A stretch of 24,357 bases of DNA from Acidobacteriota bacterium. Lineage in GTDB: Bacteria; Acidobacteriota; Terriglobia; Terriglobales; Acidobacteriaceae. Every line of letters starts with the position of its first letter. The first letter of the stretch is position 1. The position numbers were made by a program, and so were the translations under genes. The notes beneath the pieces are model-generated. The model ran no database searches. It was not told where the DNA came from and saw only the letters and a list, made by a program, of their open reading frames with translations. This document shows, one piece after another, positions 1-9,482 of this stretch. The stretch spans positions 1 to 24,357 of the forward strand of contig JAJZCX010000001.1 in the NCBI GenBank assembly GCA_021851625.1, in the 5' to 3' direction.

Positions 1-290
1 GCTTGACCATCCTCAATGTTGGTATTGATGATGGCTTGCTGTGTGTTCGCCATGTCGGCATAAATACCGGGAATGCGAACCGTTAAAACTACACCCGGTT
101 GAGTGATGCGATTGTAGTCTGGCCTAAACATTACCATTCCGACCTTTGTTATTGGGTAATCTGCTTGAAGCGCAGCAAGTAAAGCCGCGTTGTTATTTTC
201 TGCATAACTGCAAGTTGAAAATGAAAGGATGATGAGGGTAACGGCGGCTAGGAACAAGCTCGGTGAGCGGAGACAAGAACGAATTTGCAC
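1..290 (-). CDS. Secreted protein of unknown function, 3' end outside the window
   Basis: An open frame of 96 codons continues past the left edge with no stop. The first ~34 residues look like a signal peptide: basic start (QIRSCLRS), hydrophobic core (LFLAAVTLIILSF), then CSYAEN. The mature part contains KVGMVMF, TQPGVVLTVRIPG and a stretch ending NTNIEDGQ, which reads as a soluble extracytoplasmic domain. I do not recognise a named family, although short secreted acidobacterial proteins of similar style exist (recollection only). The GTG start at 290 is chosen because AAGGA lies about 10 nt upstream and a good -10 box lies further up. An ATG at 309 is out of frame. By hand count the segment is about 47% GC, clearly below the dap genes next to it, so it may be newly acquired or poorly expressed. 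Confidence 0.6.
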   Translation of the reverse strand, partial: MQIRSCLRSPSLFLAAVTLIILSFSTCSYAENNNAALLAALQADYPITKVGMVMFRPDYNRITQPGVVLTVRIPGIYADMANTQQAIINTNIEDGQ

Positions 291-339
291 GAGTAGGTAA
301 TCCTTCCATGTAGATCGGATAATTTTAATTCTGTGCCCG

Positions 340-367
340 ATTATAGACACTGAGCAATCTTGTTGAA
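340..367 (-). promoter_or_regulatory. Predicted sigma-70 promoter for the secreted protein gene at 290
   Basis: On the minus strand a perfect TATAAT (plus 340-345) is preceded by a 16-nt spacer and a weak -35 TTCAAC (plus 362-367). Transcription would begin near 333, leaving about 43 nt of leader with an AAGGA site before the GTG at 290. It lies in the 117-nt gap after the dapD stop, so the secreted protein gene probably has its own promoter. Confidence 0.45.
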
Positions 368-407
368 AATAGTGAAAATTAGAGCAGAATCGAGTTCGTC
401 GCCAGAG

Positions 408-1256
408 TTAGCGCAACAGGTCTTCGAGTTCCAGCGACAGCTCGGTTTTTTCGTCGCGGTACTTGATGATGACCGGCGTTGAGAGCGACAGGCCCCACTC
501 CGCACCTTGGCCGCGCTGAATGGGACGCGAGCCGGGAACGACGACGGCTCCAGCGGGAATGATGAGCGGAGCGTTGGCCGAGGCGCGCAGAATCTCTCCG
601 CGCACGGTGTCATAGACCGGAGTGGAGCGCGTGAGGATGACGCCTGCACCCAACACGGCGCGCTGGCGCAGAATGGTTCCCTCATACACGCCGCAGTTGC
701 CGCCGATGAGCGCGTCGTCTTCAATGATGACCGGGCTGGCATTGATCGGCTCCAGCACGCCGCCGATCTGCGCCGCGGCGCTGATGTGTACGCGCTTGCC
801 AATCTGCGCGCAAGAGCCGACGAGTGCGTGCGAGTCCACCATGGTGCCCGCGTCCACGTATGCGCCGACGTTGACGTACATCGGCGGCATGCAAACCACG
901 CCAGCGGCAACGTAAGCACCCGCGCGAATGGAGGAGCCGCCGGGAACAATGCGTACTTGATCCGCAGCGGAAAAGCGCCGCGCGGGATAGGTGTGCTTGT
1001 CCACGAAGGTAAGGTCTGTGCCGGTGGAGGCAAGCTGACCCAAGCGGAAACCGAGCAGGATGCCGCGCTTGACCCAAGCGTTGACGCGCCAGCCGATGGA
1101 AGCGGCGGCATCGGGTGCGGCAGAGCGCAGCGTGCCAGCTTCGAGCGCGGAGCGCAATTCGAGAAAGGCGGCTTCTGCCTGCGCGTCTCCGATGGCGGCT
1201 GCACCTGCGGCAAAGGCCGCTTCAATGCGAGATTCGAGTTGGGAAAAATCTGTCAT
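408..1256 (-). CDS. dapD: Tetrahydrodipicolinate N-succinyltransferase (DapD)
   Basis: 282 aa, close to the usual ~274. DapD transfers succinyl from succinyl-CoA to tetrahydrodipicolinate, the committed step of the succinylase branch of DAP/lysine synthesis in the cytoplasm. Residues 1-100 form the alpha-helical N-terminal domain (IGWRVNAWVKRGILLGF). Residues ~105-245 are hexapeptide repeats of a left-handed beta-helix (RAGAYVAAGV, PPMYVNVGAYVDAGTMVDS, SCAQIGKRVHISAAAQIGG). The family aspartate in MVDSHALVGS is D141, and GGVLEP lies at 165-170. The start at 1256 is set by a 4-nt ATGA overlap with the dapA stop. A longer in-frame extension upstream lies inside dapA and lacks family similarity. 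It is the last gene of the lysine cluster. The later steps (dapC, dapE, dapF, lysA) are not in the window. Confidence 0.96.
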   Translation of the reverse strand: MTDFSQLESRIEAAFAAGAAAIGDAQAEAAFLELRSALEAGTLRSAAPDAAASIGWRVNAWVKRGILLGFRLGQLASTGTDLTFVDKHTYPARRFSAADQVRIVPGGSSIRAGAYVAAGVVCMPPMYVNVGAYVDAGTMVDSHALVGSCAQIGKRVHISAAAQIGGVLEPINASPVIIEDDALIGGNCGVYEGTILRQRAVLGAGVILTRSTPVYDTVRGEILRASANAPLIIPAGAVVVPGSRPIQRGQGAEWGLSLSTPVIIKYRDEKTELSLELEDLLR

Positions 1257-2167
1257 GACGGCAGCAGACCCAATTCCTGCGCCAGCGCGCGCAGCCGGTT
1301 GCGTGTGTCGGGTTGCACGGGCACCATGGGCAGGCGGTAATTTTCTTCGATGCGACCCATCATCGAGAGCACACACTTGATGGGGCCGGGATTGGTCTCA
1401 AGAAAGTTGCCCGTCATCAGCGCGTAGCAGCGGCGATGCAGTGCGCGTGCCGTGGTCCAATCTCCGCTGAGTGCGGCAGAGACCATCTGCGCCATTTGCG
1501 CGGGGATGGCATTTGATGCAACGGAGATGACGCCCGCGCCGCCCACAGCAACCACGGCCAACGCGATGTTGTCATCGCCAGAGAAGACGCGCAGGTGCGG
1601 CGGAGCCATGTGGATCAGCTCGGTGATCTGTTGCAGGTTGCCGCTGGATTCCTTGACGGCGACGATGTTGCCCAACTCGGCCAGGCGAATCGCGGTCTCC
1701 GGCAAAAGATTTGCGCCTGTGCGTCCGGGAATGTTGTAGAGCATGACGGGCAGGTGCGTCGCCTCTGCAATGGCGCGGAAGTGTAGATATTGGCCCTGTT
1801 GCATGGGCTTGTTGTAATACGGATTGGCGGTGAGCACGCCGCTGAGACCGTGGATGCGATGAAGCAACTGCACGCGGCGCACGGCCTCTTGCGTGGAGTT
1901 GTGCGTGCAACCGGCGAGGATGGGAACGCGGCCTTCGGCGGCTTCCACCACCAACTCAATGACGCGCAGCCACTCCTGCTCGCGCAGCGTCGGAGCTTCT
2001 CCAGTGGTGCCACAGGGAATCAGGAAGTGTATGCCGCATTCGATCTGCCACTGCACCAGCGCGGTGAGCGCGGCCTCGTCGATACTGCCATCGGCGCGGA
2101 AGGGCGTGACCAGCGCGGTGCCGCAGCCGGAGAAATCCATTCCGATTTTTTGCGCGTGCGTGGGCAT
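1253..2167 (-). CDS. dapA: 4-hydroxy-tetrahydrodipicolinate synthase (DapA)
   Basis: 304 aa, a TIM-barrel class I aldolase that condenses pyruvate with aspartate semialdehyde. The Schiff-base lysine is K172 in VAVKESSG. The catalytic tyrosine is Y144 in MLYNIPGRT, with R149 following for carboxylate binding. CGTTGE (52-57) supplies the paired threonines of the proton relay, and NPYYNK (115-120) holds the tyrosine shared across the dimer. All key residues are present. The ATG at 2167 has only a weak AGAGAG upstream; M10 is an alternative start. The gene lies 38 nt after dapB and overlaps dapD by 4 nt, so it is almost certainly in the same transcript. I see no leader or riboswitch in front of it. 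Confidence 0.97.
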   Translation of the reverse strand: MPTHAQKIGMDFSGCGTALVTPFRADGSIDEAALTALVQWQIECGIHFLIPCGTTGEAPTLREQEWLRVIELVVEAAEGRVPILAGCTHNSTQEAVRRVQLLHRIHGLSGVLTANPYYNKPMQQGQYLHFRAIAEATHLPVMLYNIPGRTGANLLPETAIRLAELGNIVAVKESSGNLQQITELIHMAPPHLRVFSGDDNIALAVVAVGGAGVISVASNAIPAQMAQMVSAALSGDWTTARALHRRCYALMTGNFLETNPGPIKCVLSMMGRIEENYRLPMVPVQPDTRNRLRALAQELGLLPS

Positions 2168-2205
2168 GGCAAGGTGCTCTCTTTGGAGTTTACCAGCGAA
2201 GGCGG

Positions 2206-2889
2206 CTAGAGAATCTGCGGAAAGACTTCACTGAAGTTGTAGCAGCCGGTGCGCGTGGAGAGCCACTCCGCGGCGCGAACCGCTCCGACGGCAAAACAGC
2301 GGCGCGAGTGCGCGATGTGCTCGATGGAGATGCGCTCCTCGTCCGTGGTCAAATCCAACCGATGCAGGCCGACGGCATCGCCTTCGCGGTGCGAGGTGAT
2401 TTCTACCTTTGCGCCGAAGGGCGTGGCCTGGAGCACGGATTGCAGCGAGAGCGCCGTGCCAGAGGGTGCATCTTTTTTCGAGACGTGGTGCGTCTCTTCG
2501 ATGTGGAAGTGAAAATTACTGGCTTCGCGGCCCAACAGGTCGGCCACGCGGTTGAGCAGTTGCACGCCAAAGGAAAAATTGGTTCCGTAGAGCAGGCCCG
2601 CATGTTTGCGCTCGGCCAAGGAACGCATCGCGTCCAAATGCGCGTACCAGCCGGTGGTGCCGATGACGATTTTGGCTCCAGCGGACAGGCAGGCGCGCAG
2701 ATTGGAGACGGCAGCCTCTGGCGTGGTGAAGTCGATGACGACATCAGAGGTGGCCAGCAGCGCGGGCGTGAGCGCGGCAGCGCCGGTGTTTTCGACTTCA
2801 TCCAGCGTGTGCACGCTGTGGTTGCGCTCGCGCGCAACGGTGGCGACCAGTGTGCCGGTTTTTCCGCGCCCTAAAACCAGAATGCGCAT
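2206..2889 (-). CDS. dapB: 4-hydroxy-tetrahydrodipicolinate reductase (DapB), short form
   Basis: 227 aa, about 45 shorter than E. coli DapB (273). It reduces the DapA product with NAD(P)H. The N-terminal Rossmann motif is a reduced GRGKTG (8-12 region). IDFTTPEA (52-60) and VIGTTGW (75-81) are typical. The active-site segment ETHHVSKKDAPSGTA (132-146) keeps the two histidines (134, 135) and the lysine matching E. coli K163 (K138). The C-terminus FAVGAVRAAEWLS is also conserved. The missing length lies mainly between the nucleotide-binding loop and IDFTTPEA and in the substrate domain, not in the catalytic core. The start at 2889 has GGAG 8 nt upstream and lies 19 nt after lysC; an in-frame 23-residue extension would run back into lysC. 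Confidence 0.94.
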   Translation of the reverse strand: MRILVLGRGKTGTLVATVARERNHSVHTLDEVENTGAAALTPALLATSDVVIDFTTPEAAVSNLRACLSAGAKIVIGTTGWYAHLDAMRSLAERKHAGLLYGTNFSFGVQLLNRVADLLGREASNFHFHIEETHHVSKKDAPSGTALSLQSVLQATPFGAKVEITSHREGDAVGLHRLDLTTDEERISIEHIAHSRRCFAVGAVRAAEWLSTRTGCYNFSEVFPQIL

Positions 2890-2908
2890 GGGGATGGCTC
2901 CAGAAGTT

Positions 2909-4339
2909 CTAATGCTTGGCCACGGTCTCGTGTCGTGCGGCGTCGCGAGCGGCCACATCGAAGATGGTGGGGTCAGGGTCTTGGAAGAAATGTTTGTGCA
3001 ACGATTGCACGGCCTCTTCCACGTCGCCCTCCTCCATCATGAAGCTCATGTTGATCTCGGACGCACCTTGAGAAATCATGCGCACGTTGACGTGACGGAT
3101 GGCGTTGAAGACCTGCGCGGCGATGCCGGCCTGGCCGCGAATGTTTTCTCCCACCATGCAGATGAGCGCCTTGCGGCCCTCGTACTTCACCTCTGCCAGC
3201 TTGCTCAAGTCGGCGGCAATCTGCGGCAGGCGCTCGTTCGAATCCACGGTGAGCGAGACGCTGACCTCGGATGTGGAGACCATGTCCACCGGGCACTTGT
3301 GCCGGTCGAAGACCTCAAAGATGGCGCGCAGATAGCCGTGCGTCATCAACATGCGGCCCGCGACGACATCAATGATGGTGAGCTTGCGCTTGACCGCGAT
3401 GGACTTGAATGGATTGCGGCAGTGCGGTGCCTGCGCGGCGATGAGCGTGCCGCCGTTGTCTGGATTTTTTGAGTTGAGCACCCAGACAGGAATATTTTTT
3501 TGCACGGCGGGCAAAATCGTGGCCGGGTGCAGTACCTTGGCTCCGAAGTAGGCCAGTTCCGCAGCCTCTTCAAAGCTGATGGACTTGACGCGCAGCGCAT
3601 CGGCGCAGAGGCGTGGATCGGTGGTCATGATGCCGTTGACATCGGTCCAGATTTCAATCGAGCTTGCATCCAAGCCGCGTCCGACGAGTGCGCCGGTGAA
3701 GTCAGAGCCGCCGCGACCGAGTGTGGTGGTGATGCCTTCGGCAGTGGCTGCGATGAAGCCGCCCATGACGGGAATTTTTTTCTGGTTCAGCAGCGGGCGA
3801 ACGTGGCGCGTGAGATTCTGTTCCGTTTCCAGTTCCAGCGGAACGGCGCGGCCATGCTGCGCGTCGGTAATGATGCAGGTGCGCGCGTCCACATGCGCGC
3901 CGTCCAAGCCGCGCTGTGCAAAGTAGTCGGCGATGATGCGGCTGGAGAGACGCTCGCCATGCGAGACGACCAGGTCGGAGGTGCGCGGCGTCAGTTCCTG
4001 CACGGCGGCCAAGCCGCGCAGCAGGTCTTCGAGTCCGTGGAATTGCTGCTCCAACCACTCGATGAGTGCTTGCAGCGGGGCACCGGTGACCAGCGCAGCG
4101 GCGGTCTCCATGTGGCGATGACGCAGGCGCGCGCTGATGGCCAGCGCACCGGCTCCATCGCCGCGTTCGGCAGCTTGAGCCGCGGCGATCAACTGATCGG
4201 TGACCTTGGCCATGGCGCTGACAACCACCACGGGCGCGAGGCTCTTGGCGCGGCGGCCTGCAACAATCTCCGCCGTGCGACGCATGGCGGCGGCATCCTC
4301 GACCGAGGTGCCACCAAACTTCATCACAACGATCTTCAT
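2909..4339 (-). CDS. lysC: Aspartate kinase (LysC-type, monofunctional)
   Basis: 476 aa. It phosphorylates aspartate, the first step toward lysine, threonine and methionine. The kinase domain begins MKIVVMKFGGTSV (KFGGTS at 7-12), with SHGERLSS at 127-134, GRGGSD at 208-213 and WTDVNGIMTTDPR at 231-243. Two C-terminal ACT domains follow (~322-385 containing VSTSEVSVSLT, and ~392-450 containing CMVGENIRG and SQGASEINMSF), so allosteric control by lysine and/or threonine is likely. No homoserine dehydrogenase domain follows. The start at 4339 overlaps the asd stop by ATGA. A 50-residue in-frame extension upstream is coding sequence of asd in another frame and is rejected. The last ~18 residues (VAARDAARHETVAKH region) are a non-conserved tail. 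Confidence 0.96.
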   Translation of the reverse strand: MKIVVMKFGGTSVEDAAAMRRTAEIVAGRRAKSLAPVVVVSAMAKVTDQLIAAAQAAERGDGAGALAISARLRHRHMETAAALVTGAPLQALIEWLEQQFHGLEDLLRGLAAVQELTPRTSDLVVSHGERLSSRIIADYFAQRGLDGAHVDARTCIITDAQHGRAVPLELETEQNLTRHVRPLLNQKKIPVMGGFIAATAEGITTTLGRGGSDFTGALVGRGLDASSIEIWTDVNGIMTTDPRLCADALRVKSISFEEAAELAYFGAKVLHPATILPAVQKNIPVWVLNSKNPDNGGTLIAAQAPHCRNPFKSIAVKRKLTIIDVVAGRMLMTHGYLRAIFEVFDRHKCPVDMVSTSEVSVSLTVDSNERLPQIAADLSKLAEVKYEGRKALICMVGENIRGQAGIAAQVFNAIRHVNVRMISQGASEINMSFMMEEGDVEEAVQSLHKHFFQDPDPTIFDVAARDAARHETVAKH

Positions 4340-5424
4340 GCGCGTGCTCCTGTGGCAGACTGCGCTGCGCCAGCGGGTTGCAGTTTGCCTTGTGCGGCCA
4401 GCAACTCGGCGTTCAGCAAAGCAGCGCCAGCAGCGCCGCGAATGGTGTTGTGCGAGAGCACGGTGAACTTCCAATCGAGCAGACTGCACGGGCGCAGGCG
4501 TCCGGTGACGGAGGCCATGCCGCGTCCGCGCATCCGATCCAAACGTGGCTGCGGGCGATCGACGGCGCTGTCAAACTCCACCGGCTGATCGGGCGCTGTG
4601 GGCAGGTTCATGCCGCGCAACGGTTGAAACTCGCGCCATGCGTCGAGAATCTGTTCGCGCGTGGCGGGCGTGCGCAGTTGAATGCTAACGCTCTCAGTGT
4701 GTCCGTCTTCCACGGCGACGCGGTTGCAGTGCGCGCTCACCTTGGCATCGAGATGCGTAATGTGTTTGCCGTGCAGCTTGCCGAGCAGTTTGCCGGTCTC
4801 TTCTTCGAGCTTCTCTTCTTCATTGCGAATGAAGGGAACGACGTTGCCGAGGATGTCCAGAGAGGGCACGCCTGGGTAGCCAGCGCCGCTGACGGCCTGC
4901 ATGGTGCTGACGAAGATGGCGCGAATGCCGAAGCGCTCTTCGATCGGCTTGAGCGCGAGCACCAGGCCGATGGCCGAGCAGTTGGGATTGGTGACGATGT
5001 AGCCGCCGCTGGATTTGCGCCAGCTTTGCTCTTCGAGCAAGGCGAGGTGATCGGCGTTGACCTCTGGAATGACCAGGGGCACATCGGCCTGCATGCGAAA
5101 GGCGCTGGAGTTGGAGATGACGGCGCAGCCTGCGGCGGCAAACTTCGGCTCCATATCGCGCGCGATGTCACTGTCGAGGGCAGCGAAGATGATCGACGGT
5201 GCGCCCTGCGGCGTGGCCGGAGAGACGGGCATGGCTGCGATGTGCGCAGGCAGCGGCGTGTCCAGCTTCCAACGCACGGCTTCGCCGTAAGGTTTGCCAC
5301 TGGAGCGGTCGCTGGCCGCCAGCCAAGTGATATTGAACCAAGGATGGTTTTCGAGGAGTTGAATGAAGCGCTGACCCACCATTCCAGTCGCGCCCAGAAT
5401 GCCTATATTGTGCTTTGCGTGCAT
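4336..5424 (-). CDS. asd: Aspartate-semialdehyde dehydrogenase (Asd), archaeal/fungal-like subtype
   Basis: 362 aa. It reduces aspartyl phosphate to aspartate semialdehyde, the substrate of DapA. The NADP-binding loop is GILGATGMVGQRF (8-20). The catalytic cysteine is C149 in NPNCSAIG. The acid/base histidine is H242 in RVAVEDGHTESV, with R235 nearby. The sequence style (GATGMVGQRF, NPNCSAIGL, VSGAGYPG) matches the archaeal/fungal-type branch more than E. coli Asd. The C-terminal ~20 residues are Ala/Gln-rich and probably disordered. It begins the asd-lysC-dapB-dapA-dapD block, 44 nt after the lipoprotein gene. No clear promoter or strong Shine-Dalgarno is visible in that gap, so read-through from nrdR is possible. 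Confidence 0.96.
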   Translation of the reverse strand: MHAKHNIGILGATGMVGQRFIQLLENHPWFNITWLAASDRSSGKPYGEAVRWKLDTPLPAHIAAMPVSPATPQGAPSIIFAALDSDIARDMEPKFAAAGCAVISNSSAFRMQADVPLVIPEVNADHLALLEEQSWRKSSGGYIVTNPNCSAIGLVLALKPIEERFGIRAIFVSTMQAVSGAGYPGVPSLDILGNVVPFIRNEEEKLEEETGKLLGKLHGKHITHLDAKVSAHCNRVAVEDGHTESVSIQLRTPATREQILDAWREFQPLRGMNLPTAPDQPVEFDSAVDRPQPRLDRMRGRGMASVTGRLRPCSLLDWKFTVLSHNTIRGAAGAALLNAELLAAQGKLQPAGAAQSATGARA

Positions 5425-5468
5425 GATCGTGAATAACTCTACTTTACTAGTCTAGCGCCTGCGCCGTT

Positions 5469-6266
5469 TCAGCGCGAGAAGGTGAAGTCAGCATGAACCG
5501 TTCCGTGTGCGGGTACGGTGATTTGCAGCACCTGGCTGGGCAATTTTTCATGAATAGCGGCCAGCGTGTACGTGCCCGGCGGCAGCCCGGTGATGGTGAA
5601 GTGTCCGTCGGCATCGGAGACCGCGTAAAACGGACTTTGCGCGACGTTGATGAAGGCTTCCATCCACGGATGGTTGTTGCAGCGCACGGGCAGCATCAGC
5701 TCCGGCATGGGAAAGATGTGCTGCTCTGGCTGGCCCATCGGGGCCTGCGAGATGTCCACAGCAACGTTGCCGGGTGCGGTTGGTTCCAAGTGAACGTTGT
5801 GCATGGTGGGATCGTCAGTGTGGAACTCGACCGGCTGGCCAGCCATGACGCCGATGACGTGCGGCGTATAGCGGCAGCCCTTTTGGTCGAGCACCACGGG
5901 CGTGGCCGACGGCGCGTAGCGCTTGGCTCCCAAGCCCGATTGCACGTAGAGGAAGACGTTGGCCAGTCCGCCGTCGTGCACGACATATTGCTCGGTGAGG
6001 TTGGGTGTTTTGCTGGCGAAGGCGCAGGCCGGGTCTTGCGCCATGTCAATGCGGATGCGCTGGGGCACAGCGCCCTTCCAGTGGATGGTGCCGGTGATGG
6101 ATCCCGCAGTAGCCGGATCGATTTTTGTATACGTGACAGCCGCAGCCGGCTGGCTTTGATCATTCGTAAGAACAAGAGGCGGCTTAATCTGCTGGCAGCC
6201 GGTGGAGGCGAACAGCAAGGCTGCGGAGCCAACCGCGAGTGGGAAGAGTCGGAGAGAAAACTTCAT
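5469..6266 (-). CDS. Cupredoxin-like lipoprotein with a carboxypeptidase-regulatory-like domain
   Basis: 265 aa. The N-terminus has a basic start, a hydrophobic core and STGC24, a plausible though imperfect lipobox, so it is probably a lipoprotein. Residues ~55-200 hold HNVH (156-159) and CNNHPWM (196-202). H156, C196, H199 and M202 match the type-1 copper ligand order of amicyanin (P-H-N-V-H, then C-x2-H-P-x-M). Residues ~205-265 (SDADGHFTITGLPPGTYTL) look like a small CarboxypepD_reg-type beta-sandwich. Function is unknown: electron transfer or copper binding in the periplasm is inference. The ATG at 6266 overlaps the nrdR stop by 4 nt (ATGA), implying translational coupling. The copper ATPase lies just beyond nrdR. 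GC and codon use match the neighbours. Confidence 0.85.
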   Translation of the reverse strand: MKFSLRLFPLAVGSAALLFASTGCQQIKPPLVLTNDQSQPAAAVTYTKIDPATAGSITGTIHWKGAVPQRIRIDMAQDPACAFASKTPNLTEQYVVHDGGLANVFLYVQSGLGAKRYAPSATPVVLDQKGCRYTPHVIGVMAGQPVEFHTDDPTMHNVHLEPTAPGNVAVDISQAPMGQPEQHIFPMPELMLPVRCNNHPWMEAFINVAQSPFYAVSDADGHFTITGLPPGTYTLAAIHEKLPSQVLQITVPAHGTVHADFTFSR

Positions 6267-6799
6267 GAGTGTTTTTTCCCTTCGAGGCTGTTGCCCGCCA
6301 AAGGTCGCGTGGATTTGGTTGCGCGGGCCTTGGCGTCGGCGCTGGTGTGGCTGCTGAGCAGACCTTCCAATTCGGCTTTGAATTCGTTGACATCCTTGAA
6401 GTCCCGATGCACGGAGGCGAAGCGGATGTAGGCCACGGTGTCAATGGACTTCAATTCGCGCATGATCTGGTCGCCGATCTCGCCGGAGGTGCGCTCGCGC
6501 TCTGCTGAATCGACGACGAAGCGCTCCACCTCGTTGACGATGGACTCGAGGCGCGCGGCGGAGACGGGGCGTTTTTCGCAGGCACGCAGCAGACCGCTTA
6601 GAATTTTTTGGCGATCGAATCTTTCGCGGCGGCCATCTTTTTTGGCGACCATATAGGGAATTTCGTCGAGGCGCTCATAGGTGGTGAAGCGCTTTTCACA
6701 GCGCTCACACTCGCGGCGGCGGCGGATGGAGTCCGCCTCCTTGCTCTCGCGCGAGTCCACAACCCGGTCTTGGGTAAAGCCGCAATAGGGACACTTCAT
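6263..6799 (-). CDS. nrdR: Transcriptional repressor NrdR
   Basis: 178 aa. NrdR represses ribonucleotide reductase genes in response to ATP/dATP. The zinc ribbon is MKCPYCG with CERC downstream (C3, C6, C31, C34). DSRESKEADSIRRRREC is the classic DNA-binding segment. An ATP-cone follows (~46-140: MVAKKDGRRERFDRQKI, then IGDQIMRELKSIDTVAY and FASVHRDFKDV). The family is usually ~150-160 aa; here a basic, low-complexity tail of ~25 residues (STRPLAGNSLEGKKHS at the end) is added, and its last codons overlap the next gene. The ATG at 6799 is chosen because MKCPYC is the invariant N-terminus; nine more in-frame codons upstream begin with a non-ATG. No NrdR box or nrd gene is seen nearby. Confidence 0.96.
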   Translation of the reverse strand: MKCPYCGFTQDRVVDSRESKEADSIRRRRECERCEKRFTTYERLDEIPYMVAKKDGRRERFDRQKILSGLLRACEKRPVSAARLESIVNEVERFVVDSAERERTSGEIGDQIMRELKSIDTVAYIRFASVHRDFKDVNEFKAELEGLLSSHTSADAKARATKSTRPLAGNSLEGKKHS

Positions 6800-6860
6800 C
6801 GCTGTAGCGATTCTAACAACCTGCACGCAGGCGCAGCGGAATTTGTTTGTGTGGCGGGGA

Positions 6861-9365
<2,505 letters not shown>

Positions 9366-9448
9366 GCGGTTTCGCCTCCTGACTTTGCAAGCGGGGAACG
9401 AATGGTGCTGCGCCGGAGCAGCGACTGTACAGATTTAGGATGCTCCGC

Positions 9449-9477
9449 TTCTGTGCGTTGATGCAAGATGCACAGAA
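9449..9477. repeat. 8-bp inverted repeat in the PBP-to-copper-ATPase gap
   Basis: The arms TTCTGTGC and GCACAGAA are separated by 13 nt, about 84-112 nt upstream of the copper ATPase start and just after the PBP stop. A short palindrome CTGTACAG lies nearby at 9425-9432. No U-tract follows in the PBP reading direction, so it is not a classic terminator. It could be a transcript 3'-end structure or an operator; the sequence does not decide. Confidence 0.35.
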
Positions 9478-9482
9478 AAAAA

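Noticed and set aside
3500..4588. 362-codon plus-strand frame opposite lysC and asd
   Set aside because: Shadow of two well-supported genes; composition is typical of antisense translation.
5425..5468. Lysine riboswitch or a clear promoter before asd
   Set aside because: The gap is only 44 nt, too short for a riboswitch, and has no convincing -35/-10 pair.
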